Source: Synergistaceae bacterium (lineage in GTDB: Bacteria > Synergistota > Synergistia > Synergistales > Synergistaceae). From it: a stretch of 51,194 nt of DNA. Shown here piece after piece: positions 40,873-48,959 of this stretch (its first letter is position 1; every line of letters begins with the position of its first letter). The notes beneath the pieces are model-generated. The model had not been told where the DNA came from and searched no databases. It worked only from the letters and a program-made list of their open reading frames with translations. A program made the translations under genes and the position numbers. The stretch lies in assembly GCA_031258255.1 (NCBI GenBank), contig JAIRNC010000127.1:1-51194 (forward strand), read 5' to 3'.

Positions 40873-43643
40873 CATTCAGGGCGCGGCTCGTCCAGAAGGC
40901 CCAGCGCCTTCGCCTTCATGACGGCCTCGGCAGAATTGCTTGCGCCTAGTTTTTTGTATGCGCTGCTCACGTGGAACTTTACCGTTGTCACATCGAGGCC
41001 CACCTCGGCCGCTATGTCGGCGTTCCTGTACCCACGGGAGAGCAGCCTGATCACTAAGGCCTGCCGGCGCGACAGCCTAACCGGCTTCGTATCCATGACG
41101 GAGGCGATCCCGGCGCGCCGTTTCGACCTGGCGTATGTGACGAGATACAGCTCCTTCAAGTACGTCGGATCGGCCTCGCCGGAGTAACCGCGCCGCGATG
41201 AGGCCGCCATGAGCTGCTTTATCATGGGCAGGACGGACGCGCCCTCGTCCGCGAAAACCCGTATGAACCTAGGTCCCTGCGTGAGGCGTATGGCCTCCTT
41301 CAGTGGTTCTGCCGCTTTTTTCGGCGACCCTCGGTGCCACTCCAGCATCCCCAGCAGGATCAGCAGCTCCGCGCGGTCGAGCAGCCTGTCGAACCTCTCG
41401 GCCAATCCGATCAGGCTGTTAATGAAAGCCCTCGCCGCATCCCTCTCCCCCTCGACCAAGAGCGCCCTCGCCGTAGTGAGGTGCAGCGTCATCATCCCGA
41501 TGTCGGCTTCGTTGCCGTCGTCCACGAAATAGTTCGATAGCCACTCCGAGGCGGCGCGCCTATGGCCGTTCTGGAGGCGTACCTTCGTGGCGTAGGCCGA
41601 GAAGCCAGGCATGAGGTGCGGCGCGCGTTCCCTGCGGATGAAATCCGATATCTCCTTCATCGCCCCGGCTACTCGCTCCTCGTCCTCCATGGCGTCGAGC
41701 GCCGCGGCCTCCAGCATCATGGCCGAATACATGATTTCCGGCGCCGGCGAATGGGTTTTAAGAGGGTCGCCTCCGGCGCCGCGCACCTGCCTCGCCCGTT
41801 CGAGCGCCTCCGCCAGCGCGTTCTTCTCGTACAGGATCCCGCCGGTCACACAGGACTCAATAGCGCCAAACCCTATCGCCGGGATCCCGGATAAGGCCTG
41901 TGCCAGCCCGTCGCCCAGCCTCCATTCGCCCCCCGAGAAATCCACCACGCCGCGATGCAAAAAGGGAAAGCGGGAGGCGAACGTGGCTAAGAGCAGGGGT
42001 TTGCCGTCTGGGACTGCGGCCCCGTCTGGCAGGGGCGACGGCGCGCCCTCCGCCTCCGCCTCCGGGTCGAGCAAGCTGGCCACTACGGCGGCCGCGACGT
42101 ATTCAGGGTTGGTGGCGGCTATTTGAGGGATAGCGCGGCGAAGCTCGCCCACGCTGGCTTTCAGCCCTGCCGCGTCGCCTGACGCAAAGTCCCGCCATAC
42201 GGAGTGCATCAGGCGGCACGGAGAGCCGTCCACCCATCCTACAGGCGATACGGCAAGCGTGCTCTCCAGCTCCGACAGGGCAGCCTTCGCTCGCGCTTCG
42301 GCCGAAAGCCCGTCCGGTATGTGTTTCGCCAGTTCCTGGAGCGACGCCGGCAGATTCGAATCGCTGCCGCACTGGAAGCCGTAATAGACGGAGCGATAGA
42401 TATCCCCGGCGGCAAAGCAGTGCCATGAAGCAGCGGCCATGGACTCGCCCGGGCCAAGGCCATGCCCGCAGCACGGCTTACCGCGCATGAAGTCCGTGAA
42501 GAGGGGGTTGCGGACGTACTCCCCGTGGCCCGCCCTCAACAGCAGCCCGCTCGATGAGGCCAGTTTTTCAAGGACGCCGGAACATCCGGCCCTGCCGGTT
42601 ATTTTTTCGCATAGCCCCTCTGAAAGCTCGTCGAGATAGCGCGTTTCAAGCAGGATCGACCGCGCGTCGTCATCGATCGCTTCGCTGAAATACTCATCCA
42701 GGCACCTCTCAAGAATCTCCTCTTTCGAGCATTTGCCCGGCGCATACCCGAATAACGCCGCGGCGTGGACGGCTATGGGCCAGCCCTCGCTTGAGGCCAT
42801 CAGGCGCCGCGCCTCCTGATATCCCAGCTTGCTTCCGAGAAGGGCGAAACACTCCCTCGCCTCGCCCAGCGAAAACTTGAGCGTTTCGATCCCTATGGCC
42901 CTGCCTCGGCCCCAGGGCAGGCTCTCCAGCCCGGCGCAGCCCCTGCCGATTAAGGCTACGATAATATTTTCCGGCATCATCCTCAAAACGCGGGGCAGTG
43001 ATTTCAGCACACGGACGTTCGAGACATTTTGTATGTCGTCTATTACGAGCACGAGTTCCATGCCCACTGCGGCCTCCTCGCGACGCATCCCGGAGAGCGC
43101 CTCGCAGACGTGCCCCACAGGCGACAGGCTGAACAGGGGGCTCTCCAGGGATCCGCGCAGCGCCTCGCTTTCAGGGCGCGCGCCTAAGAGCGTCTCGCAG
43201 AGGCGTCTGTAAAAGATACCAGGGGCGTCCTCGTGTCCCCGCACGGTAAACCATACCGCCTTTTTTCTCCTCCCACGCGTCCAAAGCATGGCCGAAACGG
43301 TCTTGCCGTAGCCTGCTGGCGCGATTACCCTTACGATCCTGCTCTGTGCGGCGTTATCGAAAACCGTCATCGCGCCCTTCCTCGCGATCATGCTCTGAAG
43401 CGGAATCGACGGCGCAAGGCCCTTTAGGAACCGCTGATTAAATAACCTTTGGCTGTAATGGGCATCTTCGCACGCTCCCATCATGTCAGCCGCAAAAATG
43501 GTCCTGGGCGTAGCACTGCTACGCCTGCGGCCATTTTCACGACAGCCATTTCGAGAGGCGGACGGATCTGCTCCATTTCGCTCGGGAGAACATTTAATCA
43601 GCGATTCCTCTGGATCCTTTGCCTGCGTATTCGTCGATGACAT
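40872..43643 (-). CDS. MalT-like LuxR-family ATPase regulator carrying an in-frame palindromic-element insertion
   Basis: 923 residues. After the N-terminus comes a STAND-type NTPase with Walker A APAGYGKT (108-115) and ELVLVIDDIQ as Walker B, a long helical repeat region (TPR-like), and a C-terminal LuxR helix-turn-helix (LSRRQALVIRLLSRGYRNADIAAEVGLDVTTVKFHVSSAYKKLGA, in pieces). Such proteins activate genes when a ligand and ATP are bound. Residues 13-74 are encoded by the repeat element at 43426-43609, so the native order MSSTNTQAKDP followed by GLAPSIPLQSM has been split without loss of frame. The ATG at 43643 has GGGAGG 8 bases upstream. It diverges from citDEF, a plausible target. Confidence 0.88.
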   Translation of the reverse strand: MSSTNTQAKDPEESLIKCSPERNGADPSASRNGCRENGRRRSSATPRTIFAADMMGACEDAHYSQRLFNQRFLKGLAPSIPLQSMIARKGAMTVFDNAAQSRIVRVIAPAGYGKTVSAMLWTRGRRKKAVWFTVRGHEDAPGIFYRRLCETLLGARPESEALRGSLESPLFSLSPVGHVCEALSGMRREEAAVGMELVLVIDDIQNVSNVRVLKSLPRVLRMMPENIIVALIGRGCAGLESLPWGRGRAIGIETLKFSLGEARECFALLGSKLGYQEARRLMASSEGWPIAVHAAALFGYAPGKCSKEEILERCLDEYFSEAIDDDARSILLETRYLDELSEGLCEKITGRAGCSGVLEKLASSSGLLLRAGHGEYVRNPLFTDFMRGKPCCGHGLGPGESMAAASWHCFAAGDIYRSVYYGFQCGSDSNLPASLQELAKHIPDGLSAEARAKAALSELESTLAVSPVGWVDGSPCRLMHSVWRDFASGDAAGLKASVGELRRAIPQIAATNPEYVAAAVVASLLDPEAEAEGAPSPLPDGAAVPDGKPLLLATFASRFPFLHRGVVDFSGGEWRLGDGLAQALSGIPAIGFGAIESCVTGGILYEKNALAEALERARQVRGAGGDPLKTHSPAPEIMYSAMMLEAAALDAMEDEERVAGAMKEISDFIRRERAPHLMPGFSAYATKVRLQNGHRRAASEWLSNYFVDDGNEADIGMMTLHLTTARALLVEGERDAARAFINSLIGLAERFDRLLDRAELLILLGMLEWHRGSPKKAAEPLKEAIRLTQGPRFIRVFADEGASVLPMIKQLMAASSRRGYSGEADPTYLKELYLVTYARSKRRAGIASVMDTKPVRLSRRQALVIRLLSRGYRNADIAAEVGLDVTTVKFHVSSAYKKLGASNSAEAVMKAKALGLLDEPRPE
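43426..43609 (-). mobile_element. Palindromic repeat element, copy A (inside luxR)
   Basis: About 184 bp bounded by inverted ends AGGAACCGCTGATTAAAT (left) and ATTTAATCAGCGATTCCT (right). The copy matches 48754-48936 over its whole length in opposite orientation. A central hairpin is visible: GGCGTAGC, ACT, GCTACGCC. The minus strand is open in the luxR frame through the whole element. There is no transposase, so it is MITE-like; the target-site duplication is unclear. Confidence 0.85.
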
Positions 43644-43715
43644 GCGTTGCCCTCCCAGAAAAAACCCACATCTCGCAAATTGAGTTTTTGTAAATTTAAA
43701 ACATAATATCCTGTG

Positions 43716-43724
43716 ATTATATCA
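43716..43724 (-). promoter_or_regulatory. Extended -10 promoter of luxR
   Basis: Minus-strand TGATATAAT (43724 to 43716), a perfect extended -10, about 70 bases before the ATG at 43643. The rest of the 299-base gap to citD is AT-rich and holds the citD -10 box but no gene I can support. Confidence 0.5.
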
Positions 43725-43903
43725 TAATAGGGCGCAGGCCTGACCTTTGGCCTTGTGATACATAGTGATAATAGGGATACACCGTTATATTTCGTAAAAT
43801 TACTTTTTCCCCTTATCAAGTCACTCAATCCATTAGATAAGCAAAAGCAAGAAAATTTCGGCTTTACAATCGTAACGGACGCGGCATTTGGGATGGCGCG
43901 GGT

Positions 43904-43909
43904 TATAAT
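43904..43909 (+). promoter_or_regulatory. -10 box of the citDEF operon
   Basis: TATAAT at 43904-43909, about 34 bases before the citD ATG. No good -35 is visible, which would suit an activator-dependent promoter. Confidence 0.4.
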
Positions 43910-43942
43910 GGCGATGTAAAAACGACAAGGGGGGGCAGAAAC

Positions 43943-44230
43943 ATGGGTCTTATGGAAGCGGGCAGGGCGGCTCAGGCCGGGACAGTCGAGTCTATGGATT
44001 GCCTCGTCACCATATCGCCTGATGCGGAAAGAAGGCGCATAGAGATATCGGGCAGCGGCGTGTCCCGGTTCAGGGCGACGATGGAGCAAAAGATAAACCA
44101 GGTGCTGGACAAACTGGGCTCGTCTGAAAATATCGAGATAAGCGTGCAGGACAACGGCGCGGTCGACGTCGTGCTGGGCGCAAGGGTCGAGGCGGCCTAC
44201 CTCCGCTTCAAGGGGGTGATCGACGCATGA
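43943..44230 (+). CDS. citD: CitD, citrate lyase acyl carrier protein (gamma subunit)
   Basis: 95 residues, the usual length. The AGTVESMDC segment (12-20) places S17 where the phosphoribosyl-dephospho-CoA arm is attached. The remainder (IEISGSGVSRF, QDNGAVDVVLGARVEAA) is typical of CitD. It carries the acetyl or citryl thioester between CitF and CitE. GGGGGGG lies before the ATG. Its stop overlaps the citE start (ATGA). Confidence 0.93.
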   Translation: MGLMEAGRAAQAGTVESMDCLVTISPDAERRRIEISGSGVSRFRATMEQKINQVLDKLGSSENIEISVQDNGAVDVVLGARVEAAYLRFKGVIDA

Positions 44231-45099
44231 GGCGCACGATGCTCTATCTGCCGGGGAACAATCCGAACATGCTCCTCCGCGGCCACCTCTTCGGCGCGGA
44301 CGGCCTCATCCTTGACCTGGAGGACGCCGTCCCCAGGAGCGAGAAGAGTTCCGCGCGCATCCTGGTCCGTGAGGTCCTCAAGAACAGGGACTTCGACTGG
44401 TGCGAGGTCACCGTCCGGATAAACGGCCTCGACACCGAGCTATGGCGCGACGACCTCGCGGCGGTCGTCCCTTACGGCATCCACGGCGTAAGAGTTCCAA
44501 AGGTCGAGACGCCGCAGATGCTTAAGGACATAGACGACGCGCTCTCCTCCCTGGAGTCGATGGCGAGCGTCCCGGTCGGCACGACGAAGGTGTTCTGTCT
44601 GCTGGAGACCGCCTTGGGGATATGGAACGCCTACGACATAGCCCTGGCCTCGCGCCGGGTCACAGCGATAATACCGGGCGGCGAGGATCTGGCGGCGGAT
44701 CTCCGCACGAGCCGCAGCAAGGAAGGGACGGAACTCGAATGGGCGCGCCGGATGATGATAGTGGCCGCCCGCGCCGCCGGCGTAGACGCGCTGGACACGG
44801 CATTCCCAAGGGTAGGAGACGAGGAGGGCCTCCGCCGCGAGACCGAGTTCACAAAACAGCTCGGCTTCGACGGCAAGAGCGTCATACACCCCAACCAGAT
44901 ACCCATAGTTCACGAGATATACGACCCGACGGAAGCGGAGATAGAGAGCGCGAAGAAGATAGTCCAGGCGGCGAGGGACGCGGCGGCCAGAGGCCTGGGC
45001 GCGATCTCAGTGGACGGGCGCATGGTGGACCTCCCGGTGGCCCGGCGCGCCGAGTACACGCTGGAGCGCGCCGGCATCATTACGGGAAGGGGGCGCTGA
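44227..45099 (+). CDS. citE: CitE, citrate lyase beta subunit (citryl-ACP lyase)
   Basis: 290 residues of the CitE/malyl-CoA lyase TIM-barrel family. MLYLPGNNPNML, LILDLEDAVP with metal-binding acidic residues, VTVRINGLDTELWRDDL, CLLETALGIWNAYDIA and FDGKSVIHPNQIPIVHE are all visible. It splits citryl-ACP to oxaloacetate and acetyl-ACP. Translation is coupled to citD by a 4-base overlap and citF follows after one base. Confidence 0.95.
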   Translation: MRRTMLYLPGNNPNMLLRGHLFGADGLILDLEDAVPRSEKSSARILVREVLKNRDFDWCEVTVRINGLDTELWRDDLAAVVPYGIHGVRVPKVETPQMLKDIDDALSSLESMASVPVGTTKVFCLLETALGIWNAYDIALASRRVTAIIPGGEDLAADLRTSRSKEGTELEWARRMMIVAARAAGVDALDTAFPRVGDEEGLRRETEFTKQLGFDGKSVIHPNQIPIVHEIYDPTEAEIESAKKIVQAARDAAARGLGAISVDGRMVDLPVARRAEYTLERAGIITGRGR

Positions 45100-45100
45100 C

Positions 45101-46678
45101 ATGGCGCTGAACGCTGTAAAACGGGACATCCCGTCCAACATAGAGGGTTATGGCAGCACCGACGGAAAGCTCTTCGGCGGCGCGTTCGCCAGAAAGCCGG
45201 AAGGGTGCCGCGCCGGCGCGGCGATAAGATCTCGCGGCCCGAACGACGGCGGTAAGTTCCTCGGCAGCATAAGGGATGCGATAGCCGCCTCCGGCCTCGC
45301 CAGCGGCATGACGATCTCCTTCCATCACCACCTCCGCAACGGCGACTTCATCGTGAACCAGGTCTTGGACGAGTGCGCGAAGGCAGGGATACGGGATCTC
45401 ACGATCTTCCCAACGGCGCTCTTCGACGTTCACAGGGCCCTGATACCCCACATCCAGAGCGGCGTCATTAGGCGCATAATGGGCTCCGTGAACGGCCCCA
45501 TCGGGCAGCTCGTCTCAGAGGGCGAGCTTGCGGCGCCGGTCGTCCTGAGGAGCCACGGCGGCAGGCCCAGGGCGGTCATCTCAGGCGACGTGCGCATAGA
45601 CGTGGCGTTCATCGCTGCCCCGACTGCCGATATCGGCGGGAACATGTCCGGGCGCGCGGGAAAATCAGCCTGCGGGTCGCTGGGCTACGCCTTCACGGAC
45701 GCCGAATACGCGGACTGCGTGGTGGCTCTCACCGACAACCTCCAGCACTACCCCATCGCCCCGATATCCATCCCAGGCATATACGTGGACTTCGTGGTGC
45801 AGGTGGGGAGCATCGGCGACCCTGACGGCATCGTGTCCGGCACGACGCGCGTGACGCGCGACCCGCTGCGCCTCCTGATAGCCCGTCACGCCTCGAAGCT
45901 GATAGAGGCGTCGCCCTTTTTCCAGGACGGCCTGAGCTTCCAGACCGGCGCCGGCGGGATACCGCTCGCCGTCACTGCCTTCATGAAAGAGGCCATGAAG
46001 CGCCGCCACGTGAGGGGCGGGTTCGGGCTGGGCGGCATCACCGGCTACTTCGTGGATCTCCTGAAGGAGGGGATGCTCAAGAAGCTGATGGACGTGCAGT
46101 CCTTCGACCGCGAGGCCGTGGAGTCTATATCGTCCGACCCGAGACACATAGAGATCTCGGCTGACTGGTACGCGAACCCTTGGAACTGCGGCGCGGCGGT
46201 AAACCAGCTCGACGTGGTGATCCTGGGCGCGACCGAGGTAGACATGGACTTCAACGCGAACGTGAACACCGAGTCTGACGGCGCGCTCCTTCACGGCATC
46301 GGCGGGCATCAGGACACCGCCGCGGGGGCAAAGCTGACCATCATAGCGCAGCCGCTGCTCCGCGGGCGCATCCCCTGCGTGGTTGACAGGGTTCACACCG
46401 TGACCACGCCGGGGGAGGTCATAGACGCGATCGTCACGGAATTCGGGGTGACGATCAACCCCCGCCGCAAGAACCTGATCGACGCGTGCAAGGAGGCCAA
46501 GGGCAAGGATGCCGTGCATCTAGTCCCGCTGGACGAGCTAGCCGAGCGCGCGCGCAGGATGAGCGGCCCCATGGCGCCCGTCCGGCAAAAGGACAGGGTC
46601 GTGGGCGTCGTCGAGTGGCGCGACGGGACGGTAATAGACGTAGTCCGTCAGATATTCCCGGAGAACATCTCCTCGTAG
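45101..46678 (+). CDS. citF: CitF, citrate lyase alpha subunit (citrate:acetyl-ACP transferase)
   Basis: 525 residues, full length for CitF. The N-terminus (AVKRDIPSNIEGYG) and the CoA-transferase-like core (GMTISFHHHLRNGDFIVNQVLDE, VNGPIGQLVSEGE, GGIGGHQDTAAGAKLT in part) fit the family. It exchanges acetyl for citryl on CitD. The 3' end overlaps the convergent lysA by 31 bases. The ligase CitC and the prosthetic-group enzymes CitX and CitG are not in the window, so the complex must be matured by genes elsewhere. Confidence 0.95.
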   Translation: MALNAVKRDIPSNIEGYGSTDGKLFGGAFARKPEGCRAGAAIRSRGPNDGGKFLGSIRDAIAASGLASGMTISFHHHLRNGDFIVNQVLDECAKAGIRDLTIFPTALFDVHRALIPHIQSGVIRRIMGSVNGPIGQLVSEGELAAPVVLRSHGGRPRAVISGDVRIDVAFIAAPTADIGGNMSGRAGKSACGSLGYAFTDAEYADCVVALTDNLQHYPIAPISIPGIYVDFVVQVGSIGDPDGIVSGTTRVTRDPLRLLIARHASKLIEASPFFQDGLSFQTGAGGIPLAVTAFMKEAMKRRHVRGGFGLGGITGYFVDLLKEGMLKKLMDVQSFDREAVESISSDPRHIEISADWYANPWNCGAAVNQLDVVILGATEVDMDFNANVNTESDGALLHGIGGHQDTAAGAKLTIIAQPLLRGRIPCVVDRVHTVTTPGEVIDAIVTEFGVTINPRRKNLIDACKEAKGKDAVHLVPLDELAERARRMSGPMAPVRQKDRVVGVVEWRDGTVIDVVRQIFPENISS

Positions 46679-47910
46679 GTCTGACGCCTCACGGACAGTC
46701 TCGGCGCCCCGTCCTTTATCATGACGACCGCCGGGACTGGGTTTTTGTTGTAGTTGTTGGACATCGAATGGTTGTAAGCCCCTGTGCACATAACCGCTAA
46801 GACGTCGCCGCGCCGGGCCTCCGGGAGCGCTATGCTGTGAATGAGTATGTCGCCAGACTCGCAGCACTTCCCCGCGACGGAGACGGTCTCCGCCGGAGGG
46901 AGGCCCGCCTTGTTGGCGAGCACGGCCTCGTACTCCGCCCCGTACAGGGCGGGCCTGGGGTTGTCTGGATAGCCGCCATCCACGCCGACGTATGTGCCCC
47001 CGCCGGCCAGGCGCTTCACGCTGCCGACCGTGTAGAGCGTTATCCCGGCGTCCGAGACTATCCAGCGGCCCGGCTCCACCACGAGCGAGGGGCGGGCTAT
47101 ACCGTTTGAGCGGCAGAAATCTTCCACCCTGTCCACCATGCCGCCTATGAAGCCCGAAATGCCCTGCGGGCTGTCCTTCTCCGTATACCTGACGCCGAAA
47201 CCGCCGCCCATGTCAAGGATTTTAGTTTCAAAGCGCTCGGCGTCCAGCTCCTTGATAAGGGGCAAGAGCACGTCCAGCGCCTCCAGGTGGGAGGAGTTGT
47301 CCATCAGCTGCGAGCCGACGTGGAAGTGAAAGCCCGACAAGCTGACGTTTCTGAGCGTCCCGCAGAAGGAGACGGCATCCTTGGCCGCCTCGGGCGGGAG
47401 CCCGAACTTGGACCCTGCCTCGCCGGTGGATATATATTTGTGCGTGTGCGCATCGACGCCCGGCGTAACCCTTATCAGCACGCTCGCCAACGCGCCCCGC
47501 TCACGTGCCATCTCGTCTATCAGGGCTATCTCGCCCTGGCTGTCGCACACGAACTTGCCTACGCCGTAGTCAAGGCCCGAGGCTATCTCCCTCTCCGTCT
47601 TGCTGTTGCCGTGGAAGGCTATCTTCTCCGGCGGGAAGCCCATCTCACGCGCCAAGAAGAGCTCCCCCTCCGAGACCACGTCGAGCCCCATGCCCTCGCG
47701 CATGAGGATCCTGAGCATGTCTTTCGTGAGGAACGACTTCGAGGCGAAGAACGCCGAGCAACGCTCGTACCGCTCGTCGAAACAGCGCCTGACCTCCCTG
47801 ACGCGACGCACGATCTCATCCTCCGACATGACGTATAGGGGTGTCCCGTACTCGCGGGCCAGATCCGTCACGTCCACTCCGTGAAACATGAAATTGCCCA
47901 TGCGAATCAC
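46648..47910 (-). CDS. lysA: Diaminopimelate decarboxylase
   Basis: 420 residues of the fold III PLP decarboxylase family. The PLP lysine is in AFFASKSFLTKDML; the glycine-rich phosphate loop is ILDMGGGFGVRY; EPGRWIVSDAG and the active-site Cys motif GKCCESGD, followed by GAYNHSMSNNYN, are all present. It makes lysine from meso-diaminopimelate. The length is typical. The 5' end faces sir2 across 82 bases; the 3' end overlaps citF. Confidence 0.95.
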   Translation of the reverse strand: MIRMGNFMFHGVDVTDLAREYGTPLYVMSEDEIVRRVREVRRCFDERYERCSAFFASKSFLTKDMLRILMREGMGLDVVSEGELFLAREMGFPPEKIAFHGNSKTEREIASGLDYGVGKFVCDSQGEIALIDEMARERGALASVLIRVTPGVDAHTHKYISTGEAGSKFGLPPEAAKDAVSFCGTLRNVSLSGFHFHVGSQLMDNSSHLEALDVLLPLIKELDAERFETKILDMGGGFGVRYTEKDSPQGISGFIGGMVDRVEDFCRSNGIARPSLVVEPGRWIVSDAGITLYTVGSVKRLAGGGTYVGVDGGYPDNPRPALYGAEYEAVLANKAGLPPAETVSVAGKCCESGDILIHSIALPEARRGDVLAVMCTGAYNHSMSNNYNKNPVPAVVMIKDGAPRLSVRRQTYEEMFSGNI

Positions 47911-47962
47911 TCCGTTCAGCGTATTCTTTGGCGAAAGGAGTATAGCATACTTTCATGTATGG

Positions 47963-47968
47963 TATACT
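47963..47968 (+). promoter_or_regulatory. -10 box upstream of the Sir2 gene
   Basis: TATACT at 47963-47968, 24 bases before the ATG at 47993, with AAAGGGGGG in between as ribosome-binding site. AGTATAGCATACT, a near-palindrome just upstream, may be an operator shared with lysA. Confidence 0.35.
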
Positions 47969-47992
47969 TTTTCAAAGGGGGGCAGATATCGC

Positions 47993-48739
47993 ATGAGCAC
48001 AGGGGAAAGCGACGCAAGCCTGGACGACATAGCGGCGAGGATGAGGACTCCCGGCAACAGGACGGTAGTTTTTACGGGGGCCGGCATGAGCACGGACTCC
48101 GGCCTGACGGACTTCCGCTCAAAAGACGGCCTGTGGGGCAAGGTAGACCCGATGGAGCTCGCTACCTCCCAGGCGATGCGCAACAACTACGACGCCTTTC
48201 ACAGGTTCTACTCCATACGGTTCGAGCAGATGGGGCGCGCGCGGCCAAACGCGGGACATGCCATCGTCGCGGACTGGGAAGCCAGAGGGCTGGTCAGCTG
48301 CCTCATAACGCAGAACATCGACGGCCTGCACGCCGCCGCCGGCTCAAAGAAAATTTACGAGCTGCACGGCTCCGTGGATCGCGTGTTGTGCATGGACTGC
48401 GGCGCGCCGTACACCCAGGCCGCCTTTATCGCCAAGACGCCGTGCGGGACGTGCGGCGGGCGATTGCGCCCCGACGTCGTGCTCTTCGGCGAGTCGCTGC
48501 CAGGCGACGCCATGGACTCGTCCTGGCGCGCCTCCGAAAGCGCCGGCGTCTTTATCGTGCTGGGCTCATCCCTCAACGTCTCGCCCGCGAACCAGTTCCC
48601 CGCGATAGCGCGCAACGCGGGCGCGCTCGTGGCAATCTGCAACCGTGACGCCACTCAGATGGACTACATAGCCAGCTACAGGACGCACGAGGGCATCAGC
48701 GAATTCCTTGCCAATCTCGACGCGTGCCTGGGGAACTGA
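47993..48739 (+). CDS. Sir2-family NAD-dependent protein deacetylase
   Basis: 248 residues from the ATG at 47993. The NAD-binding motif TGAGMSTDSGLTDFRSKDGLW, TQNIDGLH and the catalytic His in ELHGSVDR are intact. The zinc pairs are C-x2-C in LCMDCG and CGTCGG. The DFRS motif and short N-terminus fit the bacterial deacetylase/deacylase group, which controls metabolic enzymes by lysine deacylation. The open frame extends upstream to 47888 but would cross the promoter; the Shine-Dalgarno AAAGGGGGG supports ATG 47993. Confidence 0.93.
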   Translation: MSTGESDASLDDIAARMRTPGNRTVVFTGAGMSTDSGLTDFRSKDGLWGKVDPMELATSQAMRNNYDAFHRFYSIRFEQMGRARPNAGHAIVADWEARGLVSCLITQNIDGLHAAAGSKKIYELHGSVDRVLCMDCGAPYTQAAFIAKTPCGTCGGRLRPDVVLFGESLPGDAMDSSWRASESAGVFIVLGSSLNVSPANQFPAIARNAGALVAICNRDATQMDYIASYRTHEGISEFLANLDACLGN

Positions 48740-48753
48740 CTTACTGTTAGCTA

Positions 48754-48936
48754 AGGAATCGCTGATTAAATGTTCTTTGGGCGAAATGGAGCAGATTCGT
48801 TCGCTGCCCGAAATGGCAGTCGTGAAAACGGCCGCAGACGTAGCAGAGCTACGTTGAGGATCATTTTTACGGCTGACATGAAGGAAGCGGGCGAAGGTGC
48901 CCGTTGCAGCCAAAGGTTATTTAATCAGCGGTTCCC
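48754..48936 (+). mobile_element. Palindromic repeat element, copy B (between sir2 and pgm)
   Basis: About 183 bp with ends AGGAATCGCTGATTAAAT and ATTTAATCAGCGGTTCCC, opposite in orientation to copy A. The plus strand is open in the frame corresponding to the luxR insertion, with shared peptides RENGRRRS and [10 protein letters not shown]. The central hairpin is ACGTAGC-AGA-GCTACGT, so relative to copy A the outer pair of the stem changes on both sides. TA dinucleotides flank the copy. It fills most of the 220-base gap, with the pgm Shine-Dalgarno just beyond it. Confidence 0.85.
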
Positions 48937-48959
48937 TAAAGCAAGGGAGGTTGTGTGGT

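Noticed and set aside
43449-43640. A 63-residue plus frame antisense to the element in luxR
   Set aside because: It is the complementary frame of the element and overlaps the well-supported luxR gene.
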